Assembly: GCA_914767885.1 (NCBI GenBank)
Contig: CAJZBQ010000055.1
Coordinates: 124,001 to 188,000 of the forward strand
Source: Blepharisma stoltei
Taxonomy: Eukaryota; Ciliophora; Heterotrichea; Heterotrichida; Blepharismidae
Reading direction: 5' to 3'
Length of the DNA: 64,000 nt
Positions 31,529 to 41,712 of the stretch are shown here, piece by piece; the first letter of the stretch is position 1, and every line of letters starts with the position of its first letter. The notes under the pieces are model-generated. The model was given only the letters and a program-made list of their open reading frames with translations. It did not search any database and was not told the origin of the DNA. The translations under genes were made by a program, and so were the position numbers.

Positions 31529-33799
31529 ATGTTTCAGCACGCTTTCCAAAATGGCCCAGCAGTCGAAGTCATAAACTCAGGCGAAAAAACACCTCAATGG
31601 GTCATCAACAAGTCCAAATGAAAATCCTTCGATAAATCTGTAAAAGGTTACATCATTACCTTAGATTCCCATACAGCAAAACTCCAATTTCCAAGTAATG
31701 AAAGGCAATCTCTATCTCTCGTGCAGCCTTATCTTGTTCTTCAAATCTTTTTAATCCCAGTGCAGTCATTTACACTTGAATTAGGATTAACAGATATCAG
31801 CGGCTCCAAGAGGCGGCTAATGTTCTCTTCTGCTTCAAAAGAAATCATATCTACACCTTTGCATGCAAGAATCCCAAATGGACCTTTTTTAAGAGGGGTC
31901 TGGGCTAATATTTCTATTGATCTTGTAGGGTTTGTGAATGCTTGCTTTCCTGGAAGTACTTTTAGGTCATTAGATTCAATTACTATACATTCATTCTGTA
32001 AAATCAGAAAAGTTTTCACGATGAAAAATCCGATTTTCGATACAAGTGATGCAGGAACTCATATGGATGGAGCTGAAATGCCACCTAAAAATTTTGAGTT
32101 TCCTCCAGGAGTGCAATATGTGAACCAGCTGATTGTTCCTGCTATGGTTGTGGCAATGGAGCTTGAAGCGCCAATTGAAACACCAATTAAATCAATTCCT
32201 AAGAAAACTTGCTCCGAGGCGCACTCATTATGGAGCAGATAGGACCTATCCTGAAAAACGGGGCCTCTGTCCCTTTTGGAAGTAGGCCTTAAGGTTTGGG
32301 CATGCCTTGCCGAAGAGGGAAATTTTGTTTCTCCCCGGGGGTTTCCCTGTCCCTGCCAGATGAGCTAGACAGGCTTTGCCTAAAACATGGCCCTTTCTTG
32401 CAGGGACCAGCGGGACACTCTTCAGTAGTGGCTCTGCCCCATGGAGCTAATCCCCTGGACTGGTGGTTCAGGTCGGAAATTCAAGATGGTGGCCTTCCAT
32501 TTTCTAATTTGAACTCCAAGGTCTCTCTTTTGGAGCCGAGATAGGCAAAGGCTAGTAGGTTGCCCGCTTATGGCTAATTAGCCATTTAATTTAAGAAAAC
32601 TTGCTTACTCTCCTTCCACCCCTTTAAGAGCAAGCCAAAAATTTTTTGATGTAAGTTTTATATACATTAATATATTTAATTAACAATTTTTGTAACGAGA
32701 TCTCTAATTAATTGTAAGATAGCTTGCATTCTAAAACTTAAATTTGATAAATTAAATTAGATTATTCTTTTAAATTAGGATTTTTTAAAATCTGAAAATT
32801 TTTAATAATGTATATAAAAATCGTTTTTTAAAAAAAATTATTCCCTTTTTTAAAGGGGGTGAGCTAGCATTTGGGACGAAAATTCCAGCAAATACAGCGC
32901 CGACCTTAAAGCAAATTCCAAAGAAAGAGCCTCGAACTGCTTCACCTCAACGGAAACAAACATCAAACACTTCAACCTCATTTTTTTCAAAACGTGACAA
33001 CAATACAGCTAAATTAATCCCAGACACTCGCAGCCCATCTAAAATTTCAGGCACCTTTGAGCGTGTTACCACCGAGAGTTTTGCTAGCAAAAACTACAAC
33101 AGAATCGGTTCAGCTGCTTCAACTCGATATGATGCTAAAGAAGACATAATAGAACAAGAAGAAATTCTAGAAGCCAATGAAGAAGAAAAAAAATCCAATA
33201 AATCTCCCAGTCCAGCGCTTAAAAACAGTTCTCAGCGATTTTCTGATTTTTCTGAATCTTTTAAATCAGATGAAATTGAATCAGAATATTCAAAGCAGCT
33301 ATCCTTTTCAAACCCCTTAGACGATATGGGCGACGAAGAAATAAAAGAAGACCCTAGCACTACTGAAAATTCTATATTAAAATCAGCTCAGAGAAAATTG
33401 ACTAATTATAATCAGCCTTCATATGGGGCTGCAGCACAATCCATTGAAGAAGAAATTGATGAGGAGAGATATAATCCTAATATTTATACTCAAAACTCAA
33501 TTGACCATAACTTCTATCCATTTGCAAAAGAAAACAACAGAGAAAGTGATTCTCCAGTGCCTCATCCTACCTTTTATGCTCAAGGTTTAAACGAAGCAAC
33601 ACAGGTAAGGCCTTTTACTCCACCTTTCGCTGGGCTATCTTCAATGAGAAATATAAAAGCTTCATATGAAGAAGAACAACAAGCTGAAATTGAAGGTGAA
33701 GGCGAAGGCGAAGAAGAAGCAGTGGAGCTTGTGTATGATCCTGTGCTCAAATGCTACTATGACCCTAGCACACATGAGTATTATGAGGTAAATGATTAG
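31529..33799 (+). CDS. CFAP20DC-like protein, 539 aa
   Basis: N-terminal CFAP20 domain followed by a long disordered tail, as in CFAP20-domain-containing proteins linked to cilia. Start M-F-Q-H-A-F-Q-N-G (31529). Recognisable stretches: V-Q-P-Y-L-V-L-Q-I-F, L-T-D-I-S-G-S-K-R-R-L, S-T-P-L-H-A-R-I-P, W-A-N-I-S-I-D-L-V and S-F-C-K-I-R-K-V-F-T. Three TGA Trp-type codons near the start region are needed. Two inserts lie side by side after I-P-K-K: a retroposon-like element (32214-32591, 14-bp duplication) and an IES (32606-32864). Removing both (392 + 259 bp) joins K-K-T-C-L to A-F-G-T-K-I-P in the original frame. Acidic C-terminus; stop TAG 33797-33799. Confidence 0.8.
32214..32591 (-). mobile_element. 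Retroposon-like insert in CFAP20DC gene
   Basis: GC-richer 378-bp block flanked by a perfect 14-bp repeat TAAGAAAACTTGCT (32200-32213 and 32592-32605). Minus-strand start TTAAATTAAATGGCTAATTA. No similarity seen to families A or B except the terminus. Confidence 0.85.
32606..32864. mobile_element. IES, 259 bp
   Basis: TA-bounded. Ends CTCTCCTTCCACCCCTTTAA and ...TTAAAGGGGGTGAG. It starts directly at the edge of the target-site duplication of the preceding insert. Confidence 0.85.
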
Positions 33800-33841
33800 T
33801 TATGTAGTTTTTAACTATTATTTATAAATAGTCTGCTTAAA

Positions 33842-34787
33842 ATGTATGGCTTAACGCAATCAAACCGGTCTTCAGAAGAAGGGATTGATGGAAATTTGGA
33901 GTTCAGTGAAACCCCCAGTAAGATAAAACTTCAAAAATTGTCAAGTAAACTTATAAGCTACCAAACTGGAATTGAGTCAGAAAAACAAGCGCAAGTTGAA
34001 TCATTCAAATATCGAATGAAGCAGCTGGAAGAGAAAATTTCGAAGATCGAACTTGCTGATGAATCTAAGTTTTCAGTAATTTTTACTTACTTTGATTATC
34101 AATTAAATAAATAATTATTTGACTCTAATAATGGACGGTCTCTTAGGAGGCAAAAGTAATTTATAATTTTAAATTCTAAATATTTAATTTAAAACAAAGA
34201 TTTAGGTACTCAAAGACCAACTTAGCAAAGCTCAAGAAAACCTCTCAACTGAGCATTTAGCATTAGAAATCTTAGACGAGCGCAAAGTCAAAGAACTTAA
34301 GTTATGTGAAAACAACATCCATATCAACATCTCACTTGAGCGGCAAGGCAGAAAAGAGCAAGAAGTAAAAATAATTAAAAATATCGACGACAAATTTTTT
34401 GGAATCAAAATCGAAGTATCAAAAGAACGAAAAATCAGAGAAGACACAGAAGAAGAAAAAAATGTGGAGTTTGGAGAACAGCTTGACTCCCTACAAGAGC
34501 AACTAGAAAACGAAATGAGAACTAGAGAAGATGGCTATGATAAAATCATAAAAACTATTGGAAGCGAGCTTCAAAGATGCTATGGCTCATTAGAATCTGA
34601 TAGAAAGAAGAGAGAAGAAGAGCATGCCATGTATGCTAAGTTTATTGATGAGATGAAAATGAGGGTCCAAACTGAAATAAATTTAGAAAGAAAGGAAAGA
34701 GAAGCAACAGAAGAAACCTTAATCAGACTATTAGAAGAGACCTGCCAAAAAGTAGAAACTGGCATAGGACCAAAACAATATTTCTAA
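33842..34787 (+). CDS. SF-assemblin, 271 aa
   Basis: Coiled-coil protein of the striated fibre (basal body rootlet) family; forms 2-nm filaments. S-K-L-I-S-Y-Q-T-G-I-E-S-E-K-Q-A is the head/rod junction typical of the family, followed by continuous coiled coil with E-E-T-C near the C-terminus. The length fits the family (about 270-290). A 130-bp insert (34077-34206) splits it; removal gives K-F-S-V to L-K-D-Q-L in frame. Stop TAA 34785-34787. Confidence 0.88.
34077..34206. mobile_element. IES (or unusually long intron), 130 bp
   Basis: TA-bounded, but the same cut also reads as a GT...AG intron (34076-34205) starting GTAATTTTTACTTAC and ending TTTAG. Both models give the same protein. At 130 nt it would be far longer than the 15-nt introns, so an IES is preferred. 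Confidence 0.7.
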
Positions 34788-34813
34788 TTTAACTTCAAAT
34801 AATTTAATTAAGT

Positions 34814-37800
34814 ATGGAAGACTTAACTCCCCCTTTAAATTAGGACAAAAATTGGTAAAATTTGCATTTTTTGGGTACTTAATTCCAATAAAATTTTTCA
34901 ATGGGAAAATTTTACCAATTAAAATACTAATTTTAAAAATTAGTTTTGACCTAATTTAATGTAATAGACAAAATGCAAGTAGAATGTTATTTAAACAATT
35001 TCTACACTGAATCGATTTATTATTTTATTTAATTGTTTTTATAAAATAAACTAAAACTCAAAGTATTGAGCTCAATTTATAATTTTTGAAAATAAATTAA
35101 AGACGAAAAAACTAGTTTTTATAAAATTAGTTTTTTGCCTTCTTAATAGACAAAAACCAAGTAAATGTTATTTAAACAGTCTTCACATGAATCGATTAAT
35201 TTTTTTTATAAAAAAAATGTAAAATTTAAAGTATTGTGCTCAATTTATATTAAAAATAACTTATAAAAATTAGTTTTTTTAACCCATTTAATAGAATGTT
35301 ATCTAAATGGTTTTCACACTGAATCGATGAATTCTTCCTTAAAATAACATAAAATTCAAAGTATTATGCTTATTTATATTATTTATCAATGCAATTTTTT
35401 TTTAAAGATAAAAATACTAATTTTTATATAGTTTTTTCAAATAATTTAACGGAAAAATTGCAAGAGGATGTTATTTAAATTTTTAATTATTTCTTCATAA
35501 AAATTATTAAAATTCAGAGTATCGCGCTCTATTTATATATTTATATAAGACTTTAAAAATTTTAAAAAGCAAATGAACCTCCCTTTAAATTGGGCAGATT
35601 TTTTCCAATTTAAGGGAGGGAGGAGTAAGTAATAGATCGCGCGAGAAAAGCTTTGAAGAAGGGTTTGACTACATTTCTGAAGGCGAAATCATTATAAAAC
35701 TTCAAGAAAAAGTGAAATCTCAAGCGCAAAGACTGAGGGCCTTGGAGGGTTACAAAACATTATGCGAAACAAGGATTGCTGAATTGTTTCCAAGTCATCC
35801 ATTCCCAGTAAAAAATGAGCATCTAGGGGTTTTTAATTCTCAGGATAGCCAAGAGCTTCATGCAGCCAAACAAAAGATTATCCGTTTAGAACAGCAACTG
35901 TCTAAGCAGGCATCATTGACACCAAGAAGTGGGACTCCTCTTTCAGGAACACCGAAAAACGCTCAGAAACTCGATGAAATGTATTCAGTGCTGCATCATA
36001 AATATAATGAACTTGTCAAAGATAAGTCCCTTGTGGAAGAAACTCTGCGAGCTGAAATGCTGGCATCTGAAGAACAAAGAACGTATATTGAAATACTAAA
36101 GCAAGCTTTAGAAGTTAACGTTGAAGAGTTAGGGCTTGGAGGTATAGAAGCTGATACCTTTGTCGAATTTGTCCAAAATAAGACGAACATTGAAAACACA
36201 AGAAAAAATACAGCGAAACTGCAAAGTGCTGTTTTGGACCAAGAAATCCAGATAAAGAAATTAGATTAGATTAACGAATAATATTTTTAAGTCCCTACTT
36301 CCACGAGTGGCATCTTGCGCAGCCGTCAGGCTGCGTAGTGGCCCAAGAAATTGGGTGGACTTCCACCTCTGGTACCTCGAGCCCAGGCTGAATCCCCTGG
36401 CTTCTCGGTAATGGTTACCCTATTTGGGTCCGCAGACCAAACTGAGCACCACCATTTCCAACTCAGTCCCCTTGCCCTTATTACGCCACTCCTGCCTCGT
36501 ACTCCTGGCCCAGATCGCCCCTTTTACGGGACCCTTTCAACTGCAGAGGCCGCCGTGTAAGTGATATCTAGTTTACCTCCCCTTCTCCCAGATCAGCTCT
36601 TGGAGAAACTCAACCGCTTCCGCGATTCGGGGCAGACCACAATAGCAGCTTGAGCAGGTAATTCACCCTGCTCCATTTCGGGCACCCACTGGCCTGGGCG
36701 CTGCTGGCAAAAAGGAGACGCAAGACACTGCCCAAGGGTTCAGTCACAGGAGCAGCGGCTTCTGCACTTAGGCATCTCGCTTCGACGTCCTGAACGTTGA
36801 TGGGCCATCTTCCTGCTCCAAAAACCATGCCCGGATATACATGGGTAACCACCACTCGGAGGGTGGGTCGGTCGCCATACGCCATTTTATGTATATCCAA
36901 ATAAAGAAATTAAATGAAGAAATTGAGGCAAGAATTCAAGACTGCAATGAGATGGCAGAAGCTAAAGAAAAAATGGAAAAGCAACTCAGTGAAGTTGTGA
37001 CAGCTTTAGAGTTCGCAGAAGGAGAAGCCTCAAGATTTGAAATTGAAAGAAATTCACTTATTGATTATATTGAAGAGCACAAGAAAAAAGGAGACTTAGT
37101 AGCTGAAAATTTAAATGAGGTCGAAGAAAAGCATGCAGAGTTAAACGAACAATACCAAAAAATTGCTGACGAACATGAAAACCTGCATTTGACTAAAAAA
37201 GAAATAGAAGCTGAGTTAGAAAATAAAAAAAAAGAAATTGAAGACTATCTAAAAAAACTTGAGGAATTGCAGGAAAAATATATTAACTCAAAAGCAAAAA
37301 TTGAGGAAAAAGATAAACAAATAATCCAGTTGAAAGATAATTTAAATAAGCAAACAGCTCGTAATAAGGAGCTTGAAGAAAGTAATTCAGATTTAAACAA
37401 GAAATTGAGAGAAAATGAACAAGAAATGGAAGACACCCTTGCAGAGCTTGAAGAAATAAAAAATCATGAAGCTCAGCTGGGAACTGAATTGAGCGAACTT
37501 AATGAGGACTTAAACAAAGCAGAGTCTGAGCTTAGAGAAGGTGAAGAGATAATAAAAGACTTAAGGAAAGAACTCGAAGACCAACTCACTCAAAACACAA
37601 ACTTAAATTCAAATCTTGACTCAAACTCTAAACAAATCGAAGAATTAAACTCAGAAATTACAAAAGCCTGGACTACTCAAAAAGAAGCCTACCAAAGAGA
37701 GCAAAATCTCGTCAAAACCAATAACGAGCTATGCTCAAAACTCAGCGAAACTCAACAGAAAACTGAGCTTTTACAAGCAGAAATAGAAGAACTGAACTAT

Positions 37801-39153
37801 GAGATAACTGAACTTAAAGAAAAATATGAAGAAGCATCAGTAGATTTAATTAATTTAAGAGAAATAAGAACCAAGCTAGAGCAAGAGCTTCAAAAAACAG
37901 AGCTTGAGCTTTCGAATGAAAAGTGCAATTCAAAATATTTCCAAGACGAAGTTGTTGCATTAAAAATCCGAATTGAAGATTTAAATTTAGCCTTGAAAAT
38001 TGCTAATGAAAACTATCAAGACCGTGATGATAAATTGAGGATTTCTGGGTATAAAAATGATGAACTGAATGAAGAAATCAATAGAATCAAAGAAGAAGTC
38101 AAAGAAGAAAAAAGAGAAAAGCAAGGGGTTGAGGAGGCATTGAGAAAAGCACTGATTGATAATGAAAGGATTATTCAAGAAAAAACTATATTAGAAGAAC
38201 AAATTGCTGAGTGTTGCAGATCATCTGGAGAGCTAATAGAGAAACTAAAAGAATGCGAATTTTCTAAAGATTTTAACGATTTCATATCATCGTGAAGCAA
38301 AATTCCATCAGATGTCCTTTCATTACAAAGACTAATTCAACTCTCTCTTATAAATCTCTTCCAGCTATATCAGCAAAATTCTAAATATTCTGAAGATTTA
38401 CTAGTCATTAGCAGCAAGCTCCAATCATCTCTATCTGACTGTGATAATCTCGCAAAAGAAGAATCCTCCTTAAGGTCCCGAGAAGCATTCTTACGCAACC
38501 AAATCGAGCAAATTTATCAAGAAAATAGCAGAATCCGTGAAAGCTTGAACTCCCAAATCACAAGCCTTCACCAAGAAGTGATTTTCTTAAGATCTGAAAT
38601 TCACAAGCTGCACGACGAAAACGAGTATTTAAATACTGAATTGCGCTCCAAGTCTCTCGAGTATTCCAAAGCCAAGCAGGCAGAGGAATATTATAAACAC
38701 ACTTTAGAAGAAAAAACTCGACTATATAATAAGCATAAAATAGACTTTGAAGAAATCATCAGGGAAATATGAAAGGCTAAAAGCATTGAATCTCAAAGGG
38801 TTTTCGAACAAATAATGAGAGTGAAAACTGAGCTAGAACACGCTGAAAATGACAAGTCAAGAATTTTGGAACAGATTTTGAAACTTACTGAAGACGGGGA
38901 TGCACAGATAAGAGAAACTTTGAAAAAACAGGTAAATAGCTGTGATGAGCAGATTGAGACGAGAAAAGGTCTTATTAAAAGACTTGAAGATGAAATAAGA
39001 GGGTTAGAGTCTAAAAGTGGCAGCATAAAGCTTAATGGAGATAGAAGTAGAAGCTATATTCGTATAGAAGGCGAGATAGAGCCTTCTGAAATTAATCCAA
39101 AATCAAATGGCTCTACCTTTAGATCTCAAAGCAGTGAAGAGCAGGTAATTTAA
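34814..39153 (+). CDS. Long coiled-coil protein, about 962 aa
   Basis: Start M-E-D-L (34814), split after the fourth codon by an 802-bp IES; the next residues are S-N-R-S-R-E-K-S-F. From about residue 15 to 900 it is nearly continuous coiled coil, with no motor or membrane part. A family B retroposon-like insert (36267-36894) sits at I-Q-I-K-K-L; removing 649 bp restores Q-I-K-K-L-N-E-E-I. In-frame TGA codons encode Trp at S-S-W-S-K and E-I-W-K-A. The tail is Ser-rich; stop TAA 39151-39153. It resembles centriolar or rootlet scaffolds in general shape, and it follows SF-assemblin directly, but no family is recognised. Confidence 0.75.
34827..35628. mobile_element. IES, 802 bp, with internal tandem repeats
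   Basis: TAA direct repeat (34824-34826, 35626-35628), ends CTCCCCCTTTAAATTAGG and ...TTTAAGGGAGGGAGGAG. Inside are about four degenerate tandem copies of a unit of 100-190 bp with the landmarks ATGTTATTTAAAC, TGAATCGAT and CAAAGTATTG. Confidence 0.85.
36267..36894 (-). mobile_element. Family B retroposon-like insert in coiled-coil gene
   Basis: 628-bp GC-rich element. The 21-bp flanks at 36246-36266 and 36895-36915 differ at two positions (core AAAGAAATTA). Minus-strand start ACATAAAATGGCGTATGG. It shares blocks with 23182-23763, including CCATG-CCCGGATATACATGGGTAACC-type sequence. Removing 649 bp restores the host frame. Confidence 0.88.
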
Positions 39154-39327
39154 ATACTTAAAAAAAATTGAAGTAAATTAAAATTCTTTTTTAAAATAAT
39201 ATACTTAAACTTGACTAAAAAGAGAGTTAAGACATTTAGAGATATCTTAAAGATTTTAAAATATCTAATTTGAAGCCTATATAGCAAATCATACAAATGA
39301 TGATTAAATTGAGACAATCAATATAAT

Positions 39328-39754
39328 AATAAAATGGCATTTGGTTCGAGAGAAATTAGCTTTGCTAATTTTCTCTCCCTCATGGAATTTTATTATTAGG
39401 GTTAGGTTTTCACTCGCGAACTTCTGGACAGCAATAGCGGTTTAACTTTGGGGATAACCAAAGGAACCACTCCTCAGTCCACTCAAGATCTCGGGGCTTT
39501 TACCTCTCAGCACATCCCCACGGAGGATGACCCTTAGGAGGAACACGCGCAGGAGCTGAGTCGAGCGACAAAGGGCGACGGCAACGCGCCGGGTGAGACG
39601 TGCAGCAAGGCCGGTGAAGCAGGAGTTGATAGAAGGCTTGGACGGGGCTGACCCGTGCCAAGATGGCTCGCCTACGTCATCAGTTTTTGCCATAGGCCCT
39701 TTTGGGCTGCGGCACTAGACACCTTAAACATCAGATAATTAAGTAAGTAAGTAA
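39328..39754 (+). mobile_element. Family A retroposon-like element, intergenic
   Basis: 427 bp between perfect 17-bp repeats GAGACAATCAATATAAT (39311-39327 and 39755-39771). It starts AATAAAATGGCATTTGG and ends in a simple tail AATTAAGTAAGTAAGTAA. The tail plus duplication is the mark of target-primed retroposition. Reverse complement aligns with 61062-61495. Confidence 0.9.
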
Positions 39755-39869
39755 GAGACAATCAATATAATCCCGATAAAGAAAATAATTTTAGATATAA
39801 AAACTTCAAATCGATTTTATTCTCAAGTGTCTTAATTCTTAAAGTTTGAGTAAAATTAAAGTCTTTGAA

Positions 39870-40373
39870 TTAAAGCATTTCTACTGATTGTTGAGCTAGT
39901 CTTCTAACTCTTCTCCAATAATTAGCTCTATCATCTCTAAACTGGATTGCAGCATCCATATTAGCAGGACTGTCTAAATTAGGGTCATTCAGCATTGAAA
40001 TGACTGATAGCAATATAGATTCCACTCCAAGAATAGGCCGCCATCTTTCAGCAGAACTTTCAAGAGAGTTAAAAACATCTTCCCCTGGAGGGTGCAATAT
40101 CGAAATGCATACTCTTCCGTCCTTAAATATGTTTGGGTGCCACATTTCGCTTTTAAAAATCATTTCAGGCGGAGAGTTGGGGTAATCTTCTGGAAATCTC
40201 AAATTTGCCATGTAAAAGCCGCCTTCCCAAGGAGTATCTGTGGGGCCTGAAAAGCAGACTGTCCATATAAACCAATTATCGTCGACTAAGCCTACTGAAA
40301 ACCCGCTGTCTTCATTTTGTGTGAGATCTCGGAATTCTCGCTGAAGACGGGCAATTGCAAAGGATTCTACCAT
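39870..40373 (-). CDS. E2 ubiquitin-conjugating enzyme, UBE2G/UBC7 type, 167 aa
   Basis: Complete UBC fold. Start M-V-E-S-F-A-I-A-R-L-Q-R-E. Conserved P-P-E-M-I-F, H-P-N-I-F, then the catalytic Cys in G-R-V-C-I-S-I-L-H-P-P-G-E-D, and the acidic-loop insertion after it (F-N-S-L-E-S-S-A-E-R-W) that marks the UBC7/UBE2G group, often tied to ER-associated degradation. S-V-I-S-M-L and N-P-N-type motifs follow. No insert and no TGA. It is the next gene after a retroposon copy. Confidence 0.95.
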   Translation of the reverse strand: MVESFAIARLQREFRDLTQNEDSGFSVGLVDDNWFIWTVCFSGPTDTPWEGGFYMANLRFPEDYPNSPPEMIFKSEMWHPNIFKDGRVCISILHPPGEDVFNSLESSAERWRPILGVESILLSVISMLNDPNLDSPANMDAAIQFRDDRANYWRRVRRLAQQSVEML

Positions 40374-40565
40374 TTATTAAATTTATTTTGGAAGAAATCA
40401 GGATAGAAATAGCTGCTGTGTGCTTGGAATAAATAGTTCTCAATAAAAAATGCGGCATATTGAAAATGAAGCAATAAAAATAATATTCTGGATAAATGCA
40501 ATCAATTTTCTTTATATTAAATTTTACTGAATGTATTTTAAATTGACTTTAATATAAAACATTAA

Positions 40566-40892
40566 ATGTCTATGGATGACTTCTGGCAGAAGGTTATTAA
40601 GGTACTTTCAGGCTCTGAAAAAGAAAGAAAAGATGCTATAGATGAGTTAGTGGTCCCTCCAGCTGAAGAATGGCAGAAACAAGTTGAGGATTGAAGAAAT
40701 GAAATTCTTAAAGGGAGGAAAAAATTCCTTTTGGATTATTCATTAGAGCAAAGAAATGCTATATTCTTCTGCAGTGCAGCAGCAGTTTTTCTATTTTCAG
40801 GGGGAATATTTAGGAGATTTAGGAAAACGATAAGCTTTAGCATTATTGGAGGAATTTTTATTGTGCCTGAGCATTTTAGGCCTTATATTTAA
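40566..40892 (+). CDS. Small membrane protein, 108 aa
   Basis: Read through one TGA (Trp in V-E-D-W-R-N). Start M-S-M-D-D-F-W-Q (40566), stop TAA 40890-40892. The N-terminal half is acidic and helical (K-E-R-K-D-A-I-D-E-L), the C-terminal half carries two hydrophobic stretches (N-A-I-F-F-C-S-A-A-A-V-F-L-F and S-F-S-I-I-G-G-I-F-I-V) with an R-R-F-R-K loop between. Family unknown; it could be a mitochondrial or ER membrane protein. The gene-like codon pattern and clean frame support it. Confidence 0.6.
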
Positions 40893-40974
40893 TGTTTAGT
40901 CTTACTTTATTTAAATAATTTAATGATTAAATATATTTTATGTATTTAAAGCCATGGCTTTATTATTTCTAGTA

Positions 40975-41377
40975 TATAGATACATAAAAATGGTGATACA
41001 GGCCACCAGATCTCCTGACCCCTTTTCTGAACGCCAGCAGGCAGCGACTTAGTGTGAAGAAGAAGGTCAAAAAAGGCCGTAATCCTTTGTGTATGTCAGG
41101 CTAGGTTTTCTTCGCTAATCCCCAGGACTCTGAGTTTTTAACTCCTAGACTCGAATAGGGCCCAAGAGGTTACATCTGCCTAACGAGAAGAAACTGGAAG
41201 TTTCAACCCAGGTGAAGGGCGGTCCATAGATTTCGTGAATCATGGAAGTCAAGATCTGTTGTACTAATTCTTTTGCCCCGCGACGAGGAAGGGTCTGCCA
41301 GGATCCCTCTGGACAATGAGCATGCAGGGGTGGAAATCCCCGGCCTTTCTAAAACGAACTGCTACTTAATTAATAAC
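40975..41377 (+). mobile_element. Retroposon-like element, intergenic
   Basis: GC-richer block of about 400 bp starting ACATAAAAATGGTGATAC. The flanking repeat is short (TTCTAGTA at 40967-40974 and 41378-41385). Weakly related to the relic at 5.8 kb. Confidence 0.6.
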
Positions 41378-41385
41378 TTCTAGTA

Positions 41386-41712
41386 GTAATTATCTAAAAA
41401 AATTATTATAAAGCTTTCTTATATAAATATTAATATTAACGATACCATAACTGCAAATTCAATCATAAAATGAAAATTTGGGTTTATTTATATATAAAAT
41501 AAGTTTAATTACTGCGCGCTTGGCATATTATTTTATGGCTGATACAGACGAGCCCTCAAATCTTCGTGCAAATTCTTTTCTCCCCTCTCATTCCATATTT
41601 CAATTATGCTGTATTTGATTAACATAAAACCAGACACAAAGCCCCCAAATGATAGGTTTTATATAAGAGTTTAAAATATTTGATATATTTTAAAACCATT
41701 CAATCTAAAGCT
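41386..41712. other. Intergenic, AT-rich
   Basis: Nothing recognised apart from AT-rich spacer before the 3' end of the minus-strand membrane protein gene. Confidence 0.5.

Noticed and set aside
34827-35628. Tandem repeats inside the IES as a CRISPR array
   Set aside because: Units are long, degenerate and lack unique spacers; the organism is a eukaryote.
36610-36900. 96-aa ORF in the family B element as a transposon protein
   Set aside because: The matching region at 23.6 kb does not conserve it as one frame, and no known domain is visible.
39338-39360. GGTTCGAGAG as a tRNA-type B box (tRNA-derived SINE)
   Set aside because: It lies about 10 bp from the element start with no A box before it, so a tRNA origin is not supported.
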